This document shows positions 22,401 to 32,155 of a DNA stretch of 64,000 nt, piece after piece. The stretch spans positions 186,001-250,000 of the forward strand of contig JBBPBK010000118.1 of NCBI GenBank assembly GCA_039720395.1, in the 5' to 3' direction. Position 1 is the first letter of the stretch. The number at the start of each line of letters is the position of its first letter. The DNA is from Liquidambar formosana. Taxonomy: Eukaryota > Streptophyta > Magnoliopsida > Saxifragales > Altingiaceae. The position numbers and the translations under genes were made by a program. The notes beneath the pieces were generated by a model. The model was not told where the DNA came from. It worked only from the letters and a program-made list of their open reading frames with translations, and searched no databases.

Positions 22401-24397
22401 TCACTTTCACTTTCACTTTCAAATTCTGATTGAACCTCATAAATTATAGAATCATTGTCACAGACTTCTTCTCCAACTAAAATTTCTAGTTGTTTTTCCT
22501 CTAGAAATTTTATCATTTGTCTACCACTCTTTCCTTTCTTAGGGTATTGTGGTGCTATATGACCTTCTTCATTACAGATATAACATTTACATTTAGATTT
22601 TCTTCTAAACGTAGTGTTTCGATTTCTTTTTCTGACATATTTTTTATTAGGATTAGGTTTTTTACCTTTCCATTTGACAAATTTATATTTTCTGAATTTT
22701 CTCCTTTTCTTATAAGGGGTTGATTTTTTACAACCAAATTCCCATTGTTGTTGCATTACTTTGCTACAACACTTATCATTAAGTTGATTTTTCACTTGCT
22801 TAACAGCTTTTTGTGTTATGCAGTGTTTAGTTATAATTCTTTCAGCATATTGAATTCTTGCTCCTAACGTATCTTTTCCACCATTAGAACTACTCAAGAA
22901 TTCTTTATATCCATCATTACAAAGTTCATCCCATGGTGAGGATAACTTATGGAAAAATTGACTTAACCAAAACTCAGTTTTTGGTGGGTTAAGTTTATGG
23001 TAATATTCTTGATAAAATTTTGCAAAGGATTTAAATTCACAAATATTGCATATTCTACATTTTGTTAGCATATACTCATTGTAAATTTCTTCCTGTTCTT
23101 CAAATTTAATTCCACAAAATTCTCTTCTTAGAATTTGTGCAAATTCATTTAATATTTTATCAAATGAATTAAATTCATTAAGTAAACTAGCTTTTTCATG
23201 TTTACCTTCATCAGAGGCTTCCCATCTTCTAAGGAAGTTTAAGCAATCTTCTTGGAGAGTTGCACAGATGTAGTCTAAAAATCTTTCTTTAGACCAACTA
23301 CTTTTACATGTGTTTATGACAATAGACATTGATTGTGCCCATTCTCTTAATGCTTGATCATAATTTTTAAATTCGACATTTTTTAAGTCGAGATAAACAC
23401 CTCCTGTAGTGACATTGATTTTGTTTAAATCAGTCCTTATGCTTGTTGTAGGTACAGGTTCTGATGTGGAACCTTCATCTTTTAAAGGTTTTAAATCTTC
23501 AATTTGCATCGGGTCATCATCATCAAGGTCATCATAGATATCAAATATAGGTGATTCAAAATTATACCTTTGACCTCTAGGAATTAATTTTTCTTCTTCA
23601 TCCGTCTCAATCTCTTTTCTTTTTTTAGAGTCTTAAGGGTCATTATTATTGTTTGTGTCATCATTGTTTTCTTTTTCAATGATTATTTCTTCATCAACTG
23701 AAGTACTACTTGTACTTCCAGTATTGTTATCACTTGATGACAGGCCAAATTTTCTACCTTCTGGTTCTGGCTCGTCATCTGAACTTTCTTCTTGAACACT
23801 GTTTGGCATGAAAGTTATATCAGATTCTTTATCTGATTCACTTGACTCTTCTAATTGAAGGGCTAAGTCATAATTATATTCAATCATTAATTCTTCATTG
23901 GCTGAATACAATTCTTGCATTTGTTTTAGAAGTTTATTACGTTCATCGTAATTTTCTTCTTTAATATATCGGGTTTTCCAATATTCTAAAATTTCTTTGA
24001 TGACTTCAAAGTCTTTTCGATGTTTATCAGTTTTAAACATCATTATTTCAGTTCCAAAATATAATCTTGGAATTTCTTCACAAGTATTTTCTTTTAGTAC
24101 AAGTAAATTATCTGAATTATTTTTCAGATTATTTTCTAGACTTTGGATTAAACTTTTTGCTTCATCCTTTAGGTCTATATTTTGTATCTCACCTAACATA
24201 TTAACTTTATCATATATTTTTTCTTGATTTTTCTCAATATTTACTAATTTACTAAACATACTAGATAAATTATCTACAACATAATTTAACGTTCTGCTAA
24301 TATTGCCTACATTAGCATCTTTATCTTGTACATGTGCTAAATGTTTATAATCATTAGTTTGATTATTTTTCTTACCTACGCACCCTAATTCTTCCAT
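19436..24397 (-). pseudogene. Endogenous caulimovirid polyprotein, arm B, two nonsense codons
   Basis: Mirror of the arm A polyprotein from the ATG at 24397 to the stop at 19436, with the same domain order. It has fewer frameshifts: movement-protein and coat regions are in one frame (23509-21374). It is interrupted by TAA at 23633-23635 (acidic N-terminal region) and TAA at 21374-21376 (between movement protein and protease); arm A has CAA at both sites. The last Cys of the zinc knuckle is replaced by Tyr (about 22544-22546). RT YIDD and protease DTGA are kept. The lesions are typical of neutral decay after endogenisation. Confidence 0.9.
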
Positions 24398-24627
24398 GAC
24401 TAGGTTTTCCTACAAAGTTGCCGACTCAAACGAAAGGACACAAGCTCAACTGGCCACCTTTCAACAAAGTCAAGGCCTCGGTACTCCCTAATCAAAGTTG
24501 TCTTAAGGTTTATAGATAAATAAAAATAACTTAACTAACAACTAGAACACTTAACAAATAAACAAGAATAAATAAACTAACAACACGCTCAAACAGATAA
24601 AAAGCTATAAATTAACAAACTACTGAC

Positions 24628-24639
24628 GCTCTGATACCA
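24628..24639 (-). other. tRNA-Met primer-binding site of arm B
   Basis: GCTCTGATACCA on plus, i.e. TGGTATCAGAGC on minus, in the same relation to the polyprotein start as in arm A. Confidence 0.9.
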
Positions 24640-25017
24640 TTAACAAAACTACCGCTCAGTAGTACAGGACCTTAAGCCTTTTTTCTTTTCTTTTTTTTAT
24701 ATCAAACAAAATATGATACACATGTAAATTCTACAATTATAACTATACCAAGCTACGGGAAGATGAGAATATAAACTTCAAACTTAACACATGTAAAATA
24801 AAATAATCATTAAAACACATAACCTATTTAAAACATGCTACACTATATCAACAACCTAAATAGTAAATATGGTTTTAAGAAACCAGATATCGGTTTGATA
24901 GCGGATTGGAATAACTAATATTGATTATATGAAAATGGTCTTTTCCATTTGAATTCGGGACCAATTCGGTACCAATTCGGGACGTATTTTGGACCGATTT
25001 GCACCCCTAATGTGAAC

Positions 25018-25950
25018 TGATAATGTATGATATTAATTGGGGCTCCATTTGGCAGTACTGGAAAATACATTAATTTTAGAAATTATATATGGATCAGTGT
25101 TAGGGCGGATAAAAATTGGACCATGCCAATTTTTATTCAACCCTTAAAAACTTTTTATTTTGACCCTCTAGCTGCATTTTTTTTCCCCAAAAATTGATGA
25201 GTTTGACCTTTTTATTTATTATAATCATTTTCTATCCCATACAAAGTTAAAGAACAAGATCCTATTGTGATTCACCAGTAAGGAAAATTTGTTTTTCCAA
25301 AATATTTATTGTTAGTCTTAAGTCCTAACCCTGTACTACTAATGTTTTGGCTTTGCCATTGAGATAGTGTAATTGGGGTCACTGGAAGATGACGGCAGCT
25401 GGTAGACCGCGGCAACTGCACATGACCGGTGATGTTGACAAACTCCTCTCTCTAATTTCTCTCCATGCCATCTCTGTTTAGATCCACTCAGCGGTGGTCG
25501 ACGGTAGGATGATGACACCAACGAGACTCCAATAAGTCTCTATCTCCGATGGTAGAACAGCATATGGGCTATTGAGCCGCCGCCCTCATTCCTCTAACAG
25601 TAATTAAATTACTCACTCATCCTATAAGATAGGCCTTCTTTTTTTTTATTAGCAATTCGAAAGTGTTCGTAATTTTGAAAAGTCAAATTATAAGTTCTTT
25701 TAATTTTCTCATATTATCCTTTATAATACCGAGAATTACTTTAAACACATAACCAATGTATAGAAATGTACTTTTTGGAAAAAAAAATTAAATATACTTT
25801 TTCAAAGAGACCAATCTTTGTAGGACAAAAAGAGTACCAGAAATCCCTTAAATATATGTTTAATCATTTTTCATGTGATCTGTTAAAAAAAAAAAATGCA
25901 AACAAAACTTTACTATACAATATTTTTCTGATTGTTTAGACATTTAAAAT
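25018..25950. other. Duplicated 3' flank of the RALF unit, no gene
   Basis: Continues the host sequence interrupted at 10054. It matches 41396-41980 closely (ATGTATGATATTAATTGGGG, a GATGGCGGCAG segment, GAATTACTT.AAACACATAACCAAT). Short ORFs here are not conserved in the paralogue. Nothing else recognised. Confidence 0.7.
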
Positions 25951-26097
25951 GGGCATTTGTCGAGAACAATCTTATAGTTTGCCAAAAACCTCAATTCCAC
26001 CAAATTGTTTATAAACTAGTTTATAACCCGTGCATTGCACGGGGAAAGTTTGTAAAAGTAAATATTATGAGAAATAAAAATTATATATATATATATA

Positions 26098-26275
26098 TAG
26101 CACTGATCAGGTCAGTACGTATTGATATAAGTTATATCAGTATCATGCATTGGGAGTTGTACCCCTTATATTGGTGCAATGTATCCCTTAACCCATTAAT
26201 GCATGAGGTACAACCCCCAATGTGAGTGTTGATATAATTTATATCAGCACATGCTTACCCGATCATCATCTTATA
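26098..26275. mobile_element. MITE of the GCACGTGCTGATATAAC family
   Basis: CAGTACGTATTGATATAAGTTATATCAG at one end and GATATAATTTATATCAGCACATGC at the other, with the TGCATTGGGAGTTGTACC / TACAACCCCCAATG inverted body. It lies within the Helitron and next to a TA repeat. Confidence 0.65.
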
Positions 26276-26914
26276 TATAGATATATAATATACACTCGTA
26301 ATAGTAGTTTAGATGGCAAAGAATCACGGCTCAGGAATCAAATTTCGAGTTCATGTCTTCGTTCCCTCATTATCGAATGCATAGACTTGCGAATGATTTG
26401 TGCATCATGTGAGATTAGTTTGGGCTTAACGGTTTGAGATATCCCTTATTTGGTAAAAATGTATTTGAACAATTTTTTAAATACTTTTATAGTTTTGTAA
26501 GTAATTTGTACCATTTTCTATGCTTTTTTACCGTTTCCATATAATGATTATCTTCTTAATTATAACTTAAGGGCACATGTTAAGGATATTATCAATCAAC
26601 TTGCTACAAATTTGTATACGGGTTTTAAAATGACTACCAATTTCTTTTGTTTGCTATCTAGTTGGGAAGTGAGAAAGGGAGAAAGAAAAGTTTAGAGAGA
26701 GAGAGAGAATGGGTGGAGCAAAGAGAGAATGAAAAGAAGATAAGAGAACATATAGATCTTTTTAATTTTAGGTAATAAACCATCTGAAGAATTTGATTAA
26801 AATATTTTTTTTTTCGTCGAAGATAGATCGGGAGAATTTGAAGATTTCGACATGTCGTTTTTTTTGTAATCATTTTTTCTTCTAACTATCTCTCTTTCTT
26901 ATTATAACTATTTA

Positions 26915-27563
26915 TAGGGGTGGTCACGGGTCGGGTGGGTGCGGGTTTGGGGTTCATCCGTCACCCGCCCACATCTTGACGGGTGAACTAAATTCACACC
27001 CACTTCCGCCCACACAGGCGAGCGGTTTTGACCCACATAACACATCTGGTTGTGGGTGGATTGCGGGTGGGTCTACGGGTTGGGATTTTAGTTGGATCTT
27101 GTTGGGTTTTTTCCCAATTTTTTTTTTCCCTCCTTAATTTGGCCATACCATTTTATATCTTAAAAACACAAAAAGAAAAAGAAGACAAAGGGATAAATAA
27201 TTCAAGACATATGTTGATTATATATATATATATAGATATATAGATAGAAAGAGGGAGAAAGAGCACGAACAGTAAAATAAAAATTATAAAACATATATTG
27301 ATACTTAAAAAAGAAATAAAAGTCAAGAATCGATAATATACCATCACATGTAACATGTATAATTTAATAAGTATGAAAATATGCGGGTGGGTGGGTTTGA
27401 ATCAGTTTTTTTCTTTCAAAACCGCGAACCATCCACGAAACCGCAAAAAAATAAAATCCTAAACCACTACCCACCCACTTCATCGGTTGAATCCGCCCAA
27501 TGCCTTCGGATAGAGTCGGATTGGGCGGTTTTCGCGGGCCGAGCGGATCCATGAACACCCCTA
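26915..27563. mobile_element. hAT non-autonomous element (TAGGGGTG...CACCCCTA), 8-bp TSD
   Basis: 649 bp. The ends are exact 8-bp inverted repeats identical to those of the 10055-25009 composite. ACTATTTA is duplicated at 26907-26914 and 27564-27571. The edges are rich in GGGTGGGT/ACCCACCC. There is no transposase. Nested inside the Helitron. Confidence 0.88.
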
Positions 27564-29162
27564 ACTATTTATAATTTTATACGTTCAATTTTTTGGAGAG
27601 AAGATGAATAGGTATAAAGAAAACGAATAAATATGATAGTTTACAAAGTTTGGGATGAATATTGTATAATATAGGTTTTTCAATTCTCTCACATAAAGAC
27701 AAAGAGATATATGATGAATACCAAACGACAATTTACTTGCATGAAAAAAAGTAGTGAATACCAAAAAAAAGTTTTTCCTCAAAAAACTTTTGGTTGGTAT
27801 TAAAATAGAAAGTGGTCACTGAAAAGGCAATTTCCTCAAAAGTCACTAAAAGTAACTTTTTGAAAAAATTATGTTTTAGTGATCAACTTTCAATGTAATA
27901 TGAAAAAAATAAATTAGTAGTCATTTCACGCATGTATATAGTTAAGTTGTAGCAAGTTGATAGGTTACATCCTTTATTGGTATTAAGTTATAAAAGGATC
28001 ACCAAAAGGTAATTTTTCAAAAAAAATTCACTATTGAGCATCTGATTTAAAAAAAAAAAAATCAAAAAAAGGGAACTGACGCGTGGCAGAGCTACAGGAG
28101 GACTTTCCTCCATTTTAGTATATATATAATAGATGTCCAACTAAAACAACAAAAAGCATTTTGGACAACTATACCCTTATCTGGTTACATTTCAACTATA
28201 GGTGTGGGACCCATAATCTATCTCTCTTCCTTCTCATCCCGTCTCTCTCTCTCTCTCCTCTCTTCCTTCTTTTTCTCTTCCCTCTCTTTTCTTTTTTCTC
28301 TTGTTTTTTGTTCTGCAGACTCTCTCCCTTCGTCGGCAACAAGTAAACCATGATCCAAAGGTGGGTTGATGGAATAGGGTCGTTAAAAATTTGGGAAGCT
28401 TTGGTGGCTTCTAGTTTTATTGTGGGTTTCAAGATCTACCATAGCAACCATGATCCAAATCCCCATGAATCTGAAGCTCGACTCCATGGGCATGGTAAGA
28501 AGATCACCCAACAGGACAACAATGAATCTGAACGCGGGTGTTGGGGTTGGCTACTGCCGGCCACATACGAGGATGAGGAGAGAAAGGGGAGAACACTCAG
28601 AACTGTGGGGTTTCAAACCAGTCGCCGACGGTGGTAAGGAGGGAAGGGGGAGAACGGTGGCGGCGTGTTTGGTGGATCTGAACGGGTGGATTTAATGGTA
28701 ACGGTGGCGGCGGATCTGATGGAACTCGTCGTCGCCGGCGTTCAGATCTGGGTTGGGTGAAATTATTTTATTTTAATTTTGAAAATTTTTTGTGTTAAAG
28801 GATGGTTATTGTTGGCCATTTGTTGAGGATGAGGAGAGAAGGGGGAGTGGGATGGCGGGGTTTTAGTCGCCGACGGTGGGGTTTTTGTCGCCGACGTCAC
28901 CATCAGAGAATGGGAAACAAAAATTAAATTAGAAATTTTAAAAAGAAGTAAGAAGAAGAAGACCTATTTGAGAAGTCTAGCCGGAAAAAATGGAGTTGGC
29001 CGGAGCTCATATGTTTCTTCCAAATGAGATGTAACAGGAGGATAAGGGTATAGTTGTCCAAAACACTTTTTGCTGTTTTAGTTGGGCATTATAAAAAAAT
29101 TGGTGGAGTTCAAGGTTTTTGACAAACTATAAGATTTTTCTGGACAAATGCCCTTTAAAAAT

Positions 29163-29830
29163 TAAGGTCACCGTAATCACCGTTTACCACCTTTGGCGAT
29201 AAAGATGATGAGATGCATGTGATGGTTATAGTGGTCATCATGATCAGGAGGGATCCCCATCTGGTGTAGATGGCATGACTGATGATCCAACCTAGTTGTG
29301 AGCTAATTTTTTTTTTTTATCAGCACTTTATCAGTTTACCTTCTTCTTTTCTATATTTATATATTTTCTTGGAGAAATAGCGCTTTATCACTTTACCCTT
29401 TTCAAGTTTGATCAATTTTTACTTTATTTTCATATAGTTTTAAAATTATACTTTACACACTATTTGGCAAGTCTCTTTTTCCTACTAAATAGTTCAGTTT
29501 TGTTCTAAAAATAAGATATAAACATAATTTTTTTCAGACTAACTGTGTGTTGGTTTATTTAAAAACCAAATAATAGTTATGGATTAGACCTAATCTGATC
29601 TAATTTTTATAGTTCCCAAATAGGCCCTTACATCCTTTAATTGCACATGGATAAGTTATTTGCTGTTTATCTCACTCCTTTTCCTTTATGCAAAAGGGAG
29701 TAAAGTATCATCACCTAAAATTATATGAGGCACTTTATAGCAAATAGCAAATTGGGAGGTAAAATGAAAACAATTAATCAAGCTTAAAGGGGCAAAGTGT
29801 AATTATCCCTTTTTTCTTTAACAAAATTAT
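29163..29830. other. Duplicated RALF-unit flank, no gene
   Basis: 29160-29290 and about 29380-29820 match 41985-42130 and 42420-42680 (GATCCCCATCTGGTGTAGAT; ATTATATGAG.CACTTTATAG). This is the continuation of the unit 3' flank. No conserved ORF seen. Confidence 0.65.
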
Positions 29831-29832
29831 TA

Positions 29833-30092
29833 CTCCCTCCGTTCCTATTTAAATGGCCTCCTTTCCATTTTAGGATGTTCCAAAATAATTGTCACATTCA
29901 AAAATCAATGATGCTTGTTGTTAGATTTTTTTAACTACTCTTAAAAATATCTTTTCTTTCTTTCCAATGTTTCGTACACTTGAGGACAAAATTGAAATTT
30001 TAAAACTTAAGTGTTGATTTGAAAGCATTTAATAGAATTACCTAAAAAAACGTGTTTTTTCAAAGGAGACAGTCAAATAAGAACGGAGGGAG
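29833..30092. mobile_element. Stowaway (Tc1/mariner) MITE
   Basis: 260 bp. CTCCCTCCGTTCCTATTTAA at the left and the inverse ending CGGAGGGAG at the right, with TA duplicated at 29831-29832 and 30093-30094. This is the classic plant Stowaway end. Older relatives: 36482-36744 and 45916-46174. Confidence 0.95.
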
Positions 30093-30159
30093 TATTTTTT
30101 TTTTTTACTATAGATTTAGGCCTCTGTATTCCTCTTTTGTGTTTCTTTTTTATTAATAA

Positions 30160-30303
30160 CTAGATATAGTACATATGTGTTGCACGTGAATACTTTTAAA
30201 TAATATTAATTATTAAAAAAAGATAAATATATGAAGGTTTTATATTTTTTTTATAAAAGACTAGTATCTTTCTTCTTCTTCTTCTTCTTCTTCTTCTTCT
30301 TCC
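30160..30303. repeat. Helitron 3' end remnant and (TTC)n microsatellite
   Basis: CTAG at 30160-30163 followed by TACATATGTGTTGCACGTGAA matches the inverted 3' end of the Helitrons at 39279 and 47246. The element appears truncated after about 110 bp and is followed by a TTC repeat (about 30268-30302). No gene. Confidence 0.4.
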
Positions 30304-30700
30304 TTTTTTTTTTTTACTTTTTTTTTTTTTTAAAGAATTCCTACCCTAGATATTGTTTTTTCGGGTGGGGGGGGGGAATGTAAAATGTAAAATGACTCAT
30401 GCAGTGCAAGATGAAAATATAAATCCTAAAAGAAAAAATATTGAATGACTTTATGCAGTACAAGAGGAAAAAAGCTAAAGTATTGAATAACAACTCCACG
30501 TACCTTGTAAAAACCTTATAGAATAAGACAAATAGCATATACGAAAGTGAAAGGAGGAGGATAAACGGATGTAGAACTCCAAATGTTTTATGTGCGTCAC
30601 TATCAAATTAATTTATAGACAATACATGCATGTTGGGAAATGGAAAAATGGAGAAGGAGAATGGAACCTCTTCTTTTCAAAGTTTTATGAATATAATGAT
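30304..30700. other. AT-rich DNA, nothing recognised
   Basis: Poly-T, a G run (about 30367-30375) and low-complexity sequence. Short ORFs lack any recognisable domain. Confidence 0.5.
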
Positions 30701-30701
30701 G

Positions 30702-31290
30702 GGAGGGATCCGTTGATACCTAGTTTAATAATTTTACACTTAAACCCATTTCTATACCCTTTAACTCGATATTTGGGTTGGAATCGGGTCAAGTCAACCA
30801 AAACCCATCCCAATAAGCTTACCTCCTCTACCTGTAACAATCATGGCCATGGATTAACATGGAGAGACTTCATTCTAGTTAAGAAATCTTGGGTGGTGAG
30901 GGAGTGATTGAAATGGGAGTTGAGGCATGACAAAGAGTTGTAGAAATGAGTGCTCCCTACAGCTATGAATCACAATGGAAATACTTTATCCTACTCACTA
31001 ACCTCCTCGTCCCTCATTACATGCTCTTTAGATCTGTGTGCTGTAATAAAGTGATTACAATGGGTTTGGGGTTTGGAAGGTGGAAGAGATAGATTTAAGG
31101 CATAAAAATGGTTTAATTGATTGGGACGGGTTTTGGGTTTTAATTATAACCCGACCCAATTCCAACCTAAATTTGGAGTTGAAAGTATAAAGTGGGGTTG
31201 AAGTAGGGCCATTGGATCAAAAGAGATGCAAGGTTGTAAAAAGGTGTAAAAGTAAACCTATTATACTAGGTGTCTACGGAACCATCCTTT
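30702..31290. mobile_element. Element with long imperfect TIRs
   Basis: About 30705-30825 is similar to the reverse complement of about 31120-31290. Matching blocks are GGATCCGTTGATACCTAG against GGTTCCGTAGACACCTAG, then TTTACAC, then GGTTGGAAT.GGGT and CCCATCCCAAT. TIRs of about 110 bp suggest a MULE-type non-autonomous element. The target duplication is not clear. The interior (30830-31100) is unassigned. Confidence 0.5.
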
Positions 31291-31374
31291 ATAATAATAC
31301 ATTGAAAATTTTAATTTGATAAAGAGAAATGCTAGTTAGTCTCAGCCCTATTATGAGAGAATAAGGGATAAACC

Positions 31375-31413
<39 letters not shown>

Positions 31414-31613
31414 AACGAAAAGGAGGAGGATGGAAGCACACTTAGCTTGGGGGGGCAACTGCCCACCCTGACATCACCCTAACATTTTTTTTCGTAAAAT
31501 TTTATTTTATACCCTTAACTTTAGTGAAATTATAAAGTCACCTCTCCTAATTTTTTTAAAACATCTTTATTTTCTTTTATAATGCTCTCTTTTTTTGTTT
31601 TTCTTCCCTAAAA
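31291..31613. other. AT-rich spacer with an A run
   Basis: A run of roughly 35 A residues at about 31377-31412; no gene, no further repeat recognised. Confidence 0.6.
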
Positions 31614-31635
31614 AGTCTCAATCTCCCCATCTTTC

Positions 31636-31638
31636 CCC

Positions 31639-31680
<42 letters not shown>

Positions 31681-32111
31681 GCGCTAAGTAAAATGGCAGA
31701 GGGGAACAACCAATGATATCAATCCATCATTGGGTGTTACTGTGATGACCTGAATTATTTATATATATAGAGGGATCATTAGCTGAACCCACCACTTCAA
31801 TTTGCTTTGGATATATATATATGTTAGAGGGATCATTAGCCGCACCCATAGCCGCACCCACCACTTGCGGTTGCTTTGGATATATATATATATGTATAGA
31901 GGAATCATTAGCTGCACCTACCACTGGCATCTGCTTTGGTTATATTTATATGTATAGAGGGATCGAGACAGAGAGTTAGAGAAAGAGCAACAGAGAGAGA
32001 GAAATTGAGGAAGAACAGAGGAGAAAAAAAACAGAGTGGTCTGGTAGAGGTTTTTGGCTGAGTTCGTGGAGCTCTCTTAGTGAGGTAAAATCCTCACCTC
32101 CTCTATCGTTG

Positions 32112-32155
<44 letters not shown>

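Larger units (their letters stand above)
10055..25009. mobile_element. Composite hAT-ended palindrome carrying two endogenous pararetroviruses tail to tail
   Basis: 14,955 bp. The ends are TAGGGGTG (10055-10062) and CACCCCTA (25002-25009), and the inverted similarity continues through each arm. ATGTGAAC is duplicated exactly at 10047-10054 and 25010-25017. Arm A is 10055-17491 (plus) and arm B 17562-25009 (minus), separated by a 70-bp spacer. An independent element with the same 8-bp ends and its own 8-bp duplication is at 26915-27563. The paralogous locus at 41388-41395 (ATGCGAAC, then TGGCAATGTATG) is uninterrupted. Together these support one hAT-type insertion event delivering both viral copies. 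No hAT transposase is present, so mobilisation in trans is inferred. Confidence 0.85.
26016..28133 (-). mobile_element. Non-autonomous Helitron inserted in the MULE-like TIR
   Basis: On minus it starts TCTATTATATATATACTAAA (28133 inwards) and ends with the hairpin CCCCGTGCAATGCACGGG (about 26026-26043) and then CTAG at 26016-26019. Flanks are A (26015) and T (28134). Removing 2118 bp restores the left TIR as an uninterrupted match to the right TIR, which confirms both boundaries. It contains a MITE, a hAT element and AT-rich filler, but no helicase. Confidence 0.82.
25951..29153. mobile_element. MULE-like element with about 110-bp TIRs, possible Pack-MULE
   Basis: The left TIR GGGCATTTGTCGAGAACAAT starts at 25951, and the right end at 29153 is its inverse (GGGCATTTGTCCAGAAAAAT on minus). 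The left TIR is split at 26015/28134 by a Helitron; once joined across it, the TIRs run to about 28181 and from 29041. The flanks ATTTAAAAT (25942-25950) and TTTAAAAAT (29154-29162) are an imperfect 9-bp duplication. The paralogue at about 41970-41985 is empty. The non-TIR part (28182-29040) is GC-richer, with a CT-repeat stretch like a 5' UTR and GCCGCCGACGGTGG-type codon-like runs, suggesting captured gene sequence. No transposase. Another right end of this family is at about 57560-57650. Confidence 0.75.

Noticed and set aside
10055..25009. A single Ty3/gypsy or LTR retrotransposon pair
   Set aside because: No LTRs and no integrase domain; a 30K movement-protein core and a coupled downstream ORF point to Caulimoviridae.
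28350..28695. Host protein-coding gene at the GC-rich patch
   Set aside because: Overlapping frames, no domain, and the patch sits inside a TIR element; better treated as a possible captured fragment.
30590..30907. 105-codon ORF as a gene
   Set aside because: It spans the left TIR of a repeat element and shows no domain or codon signal.
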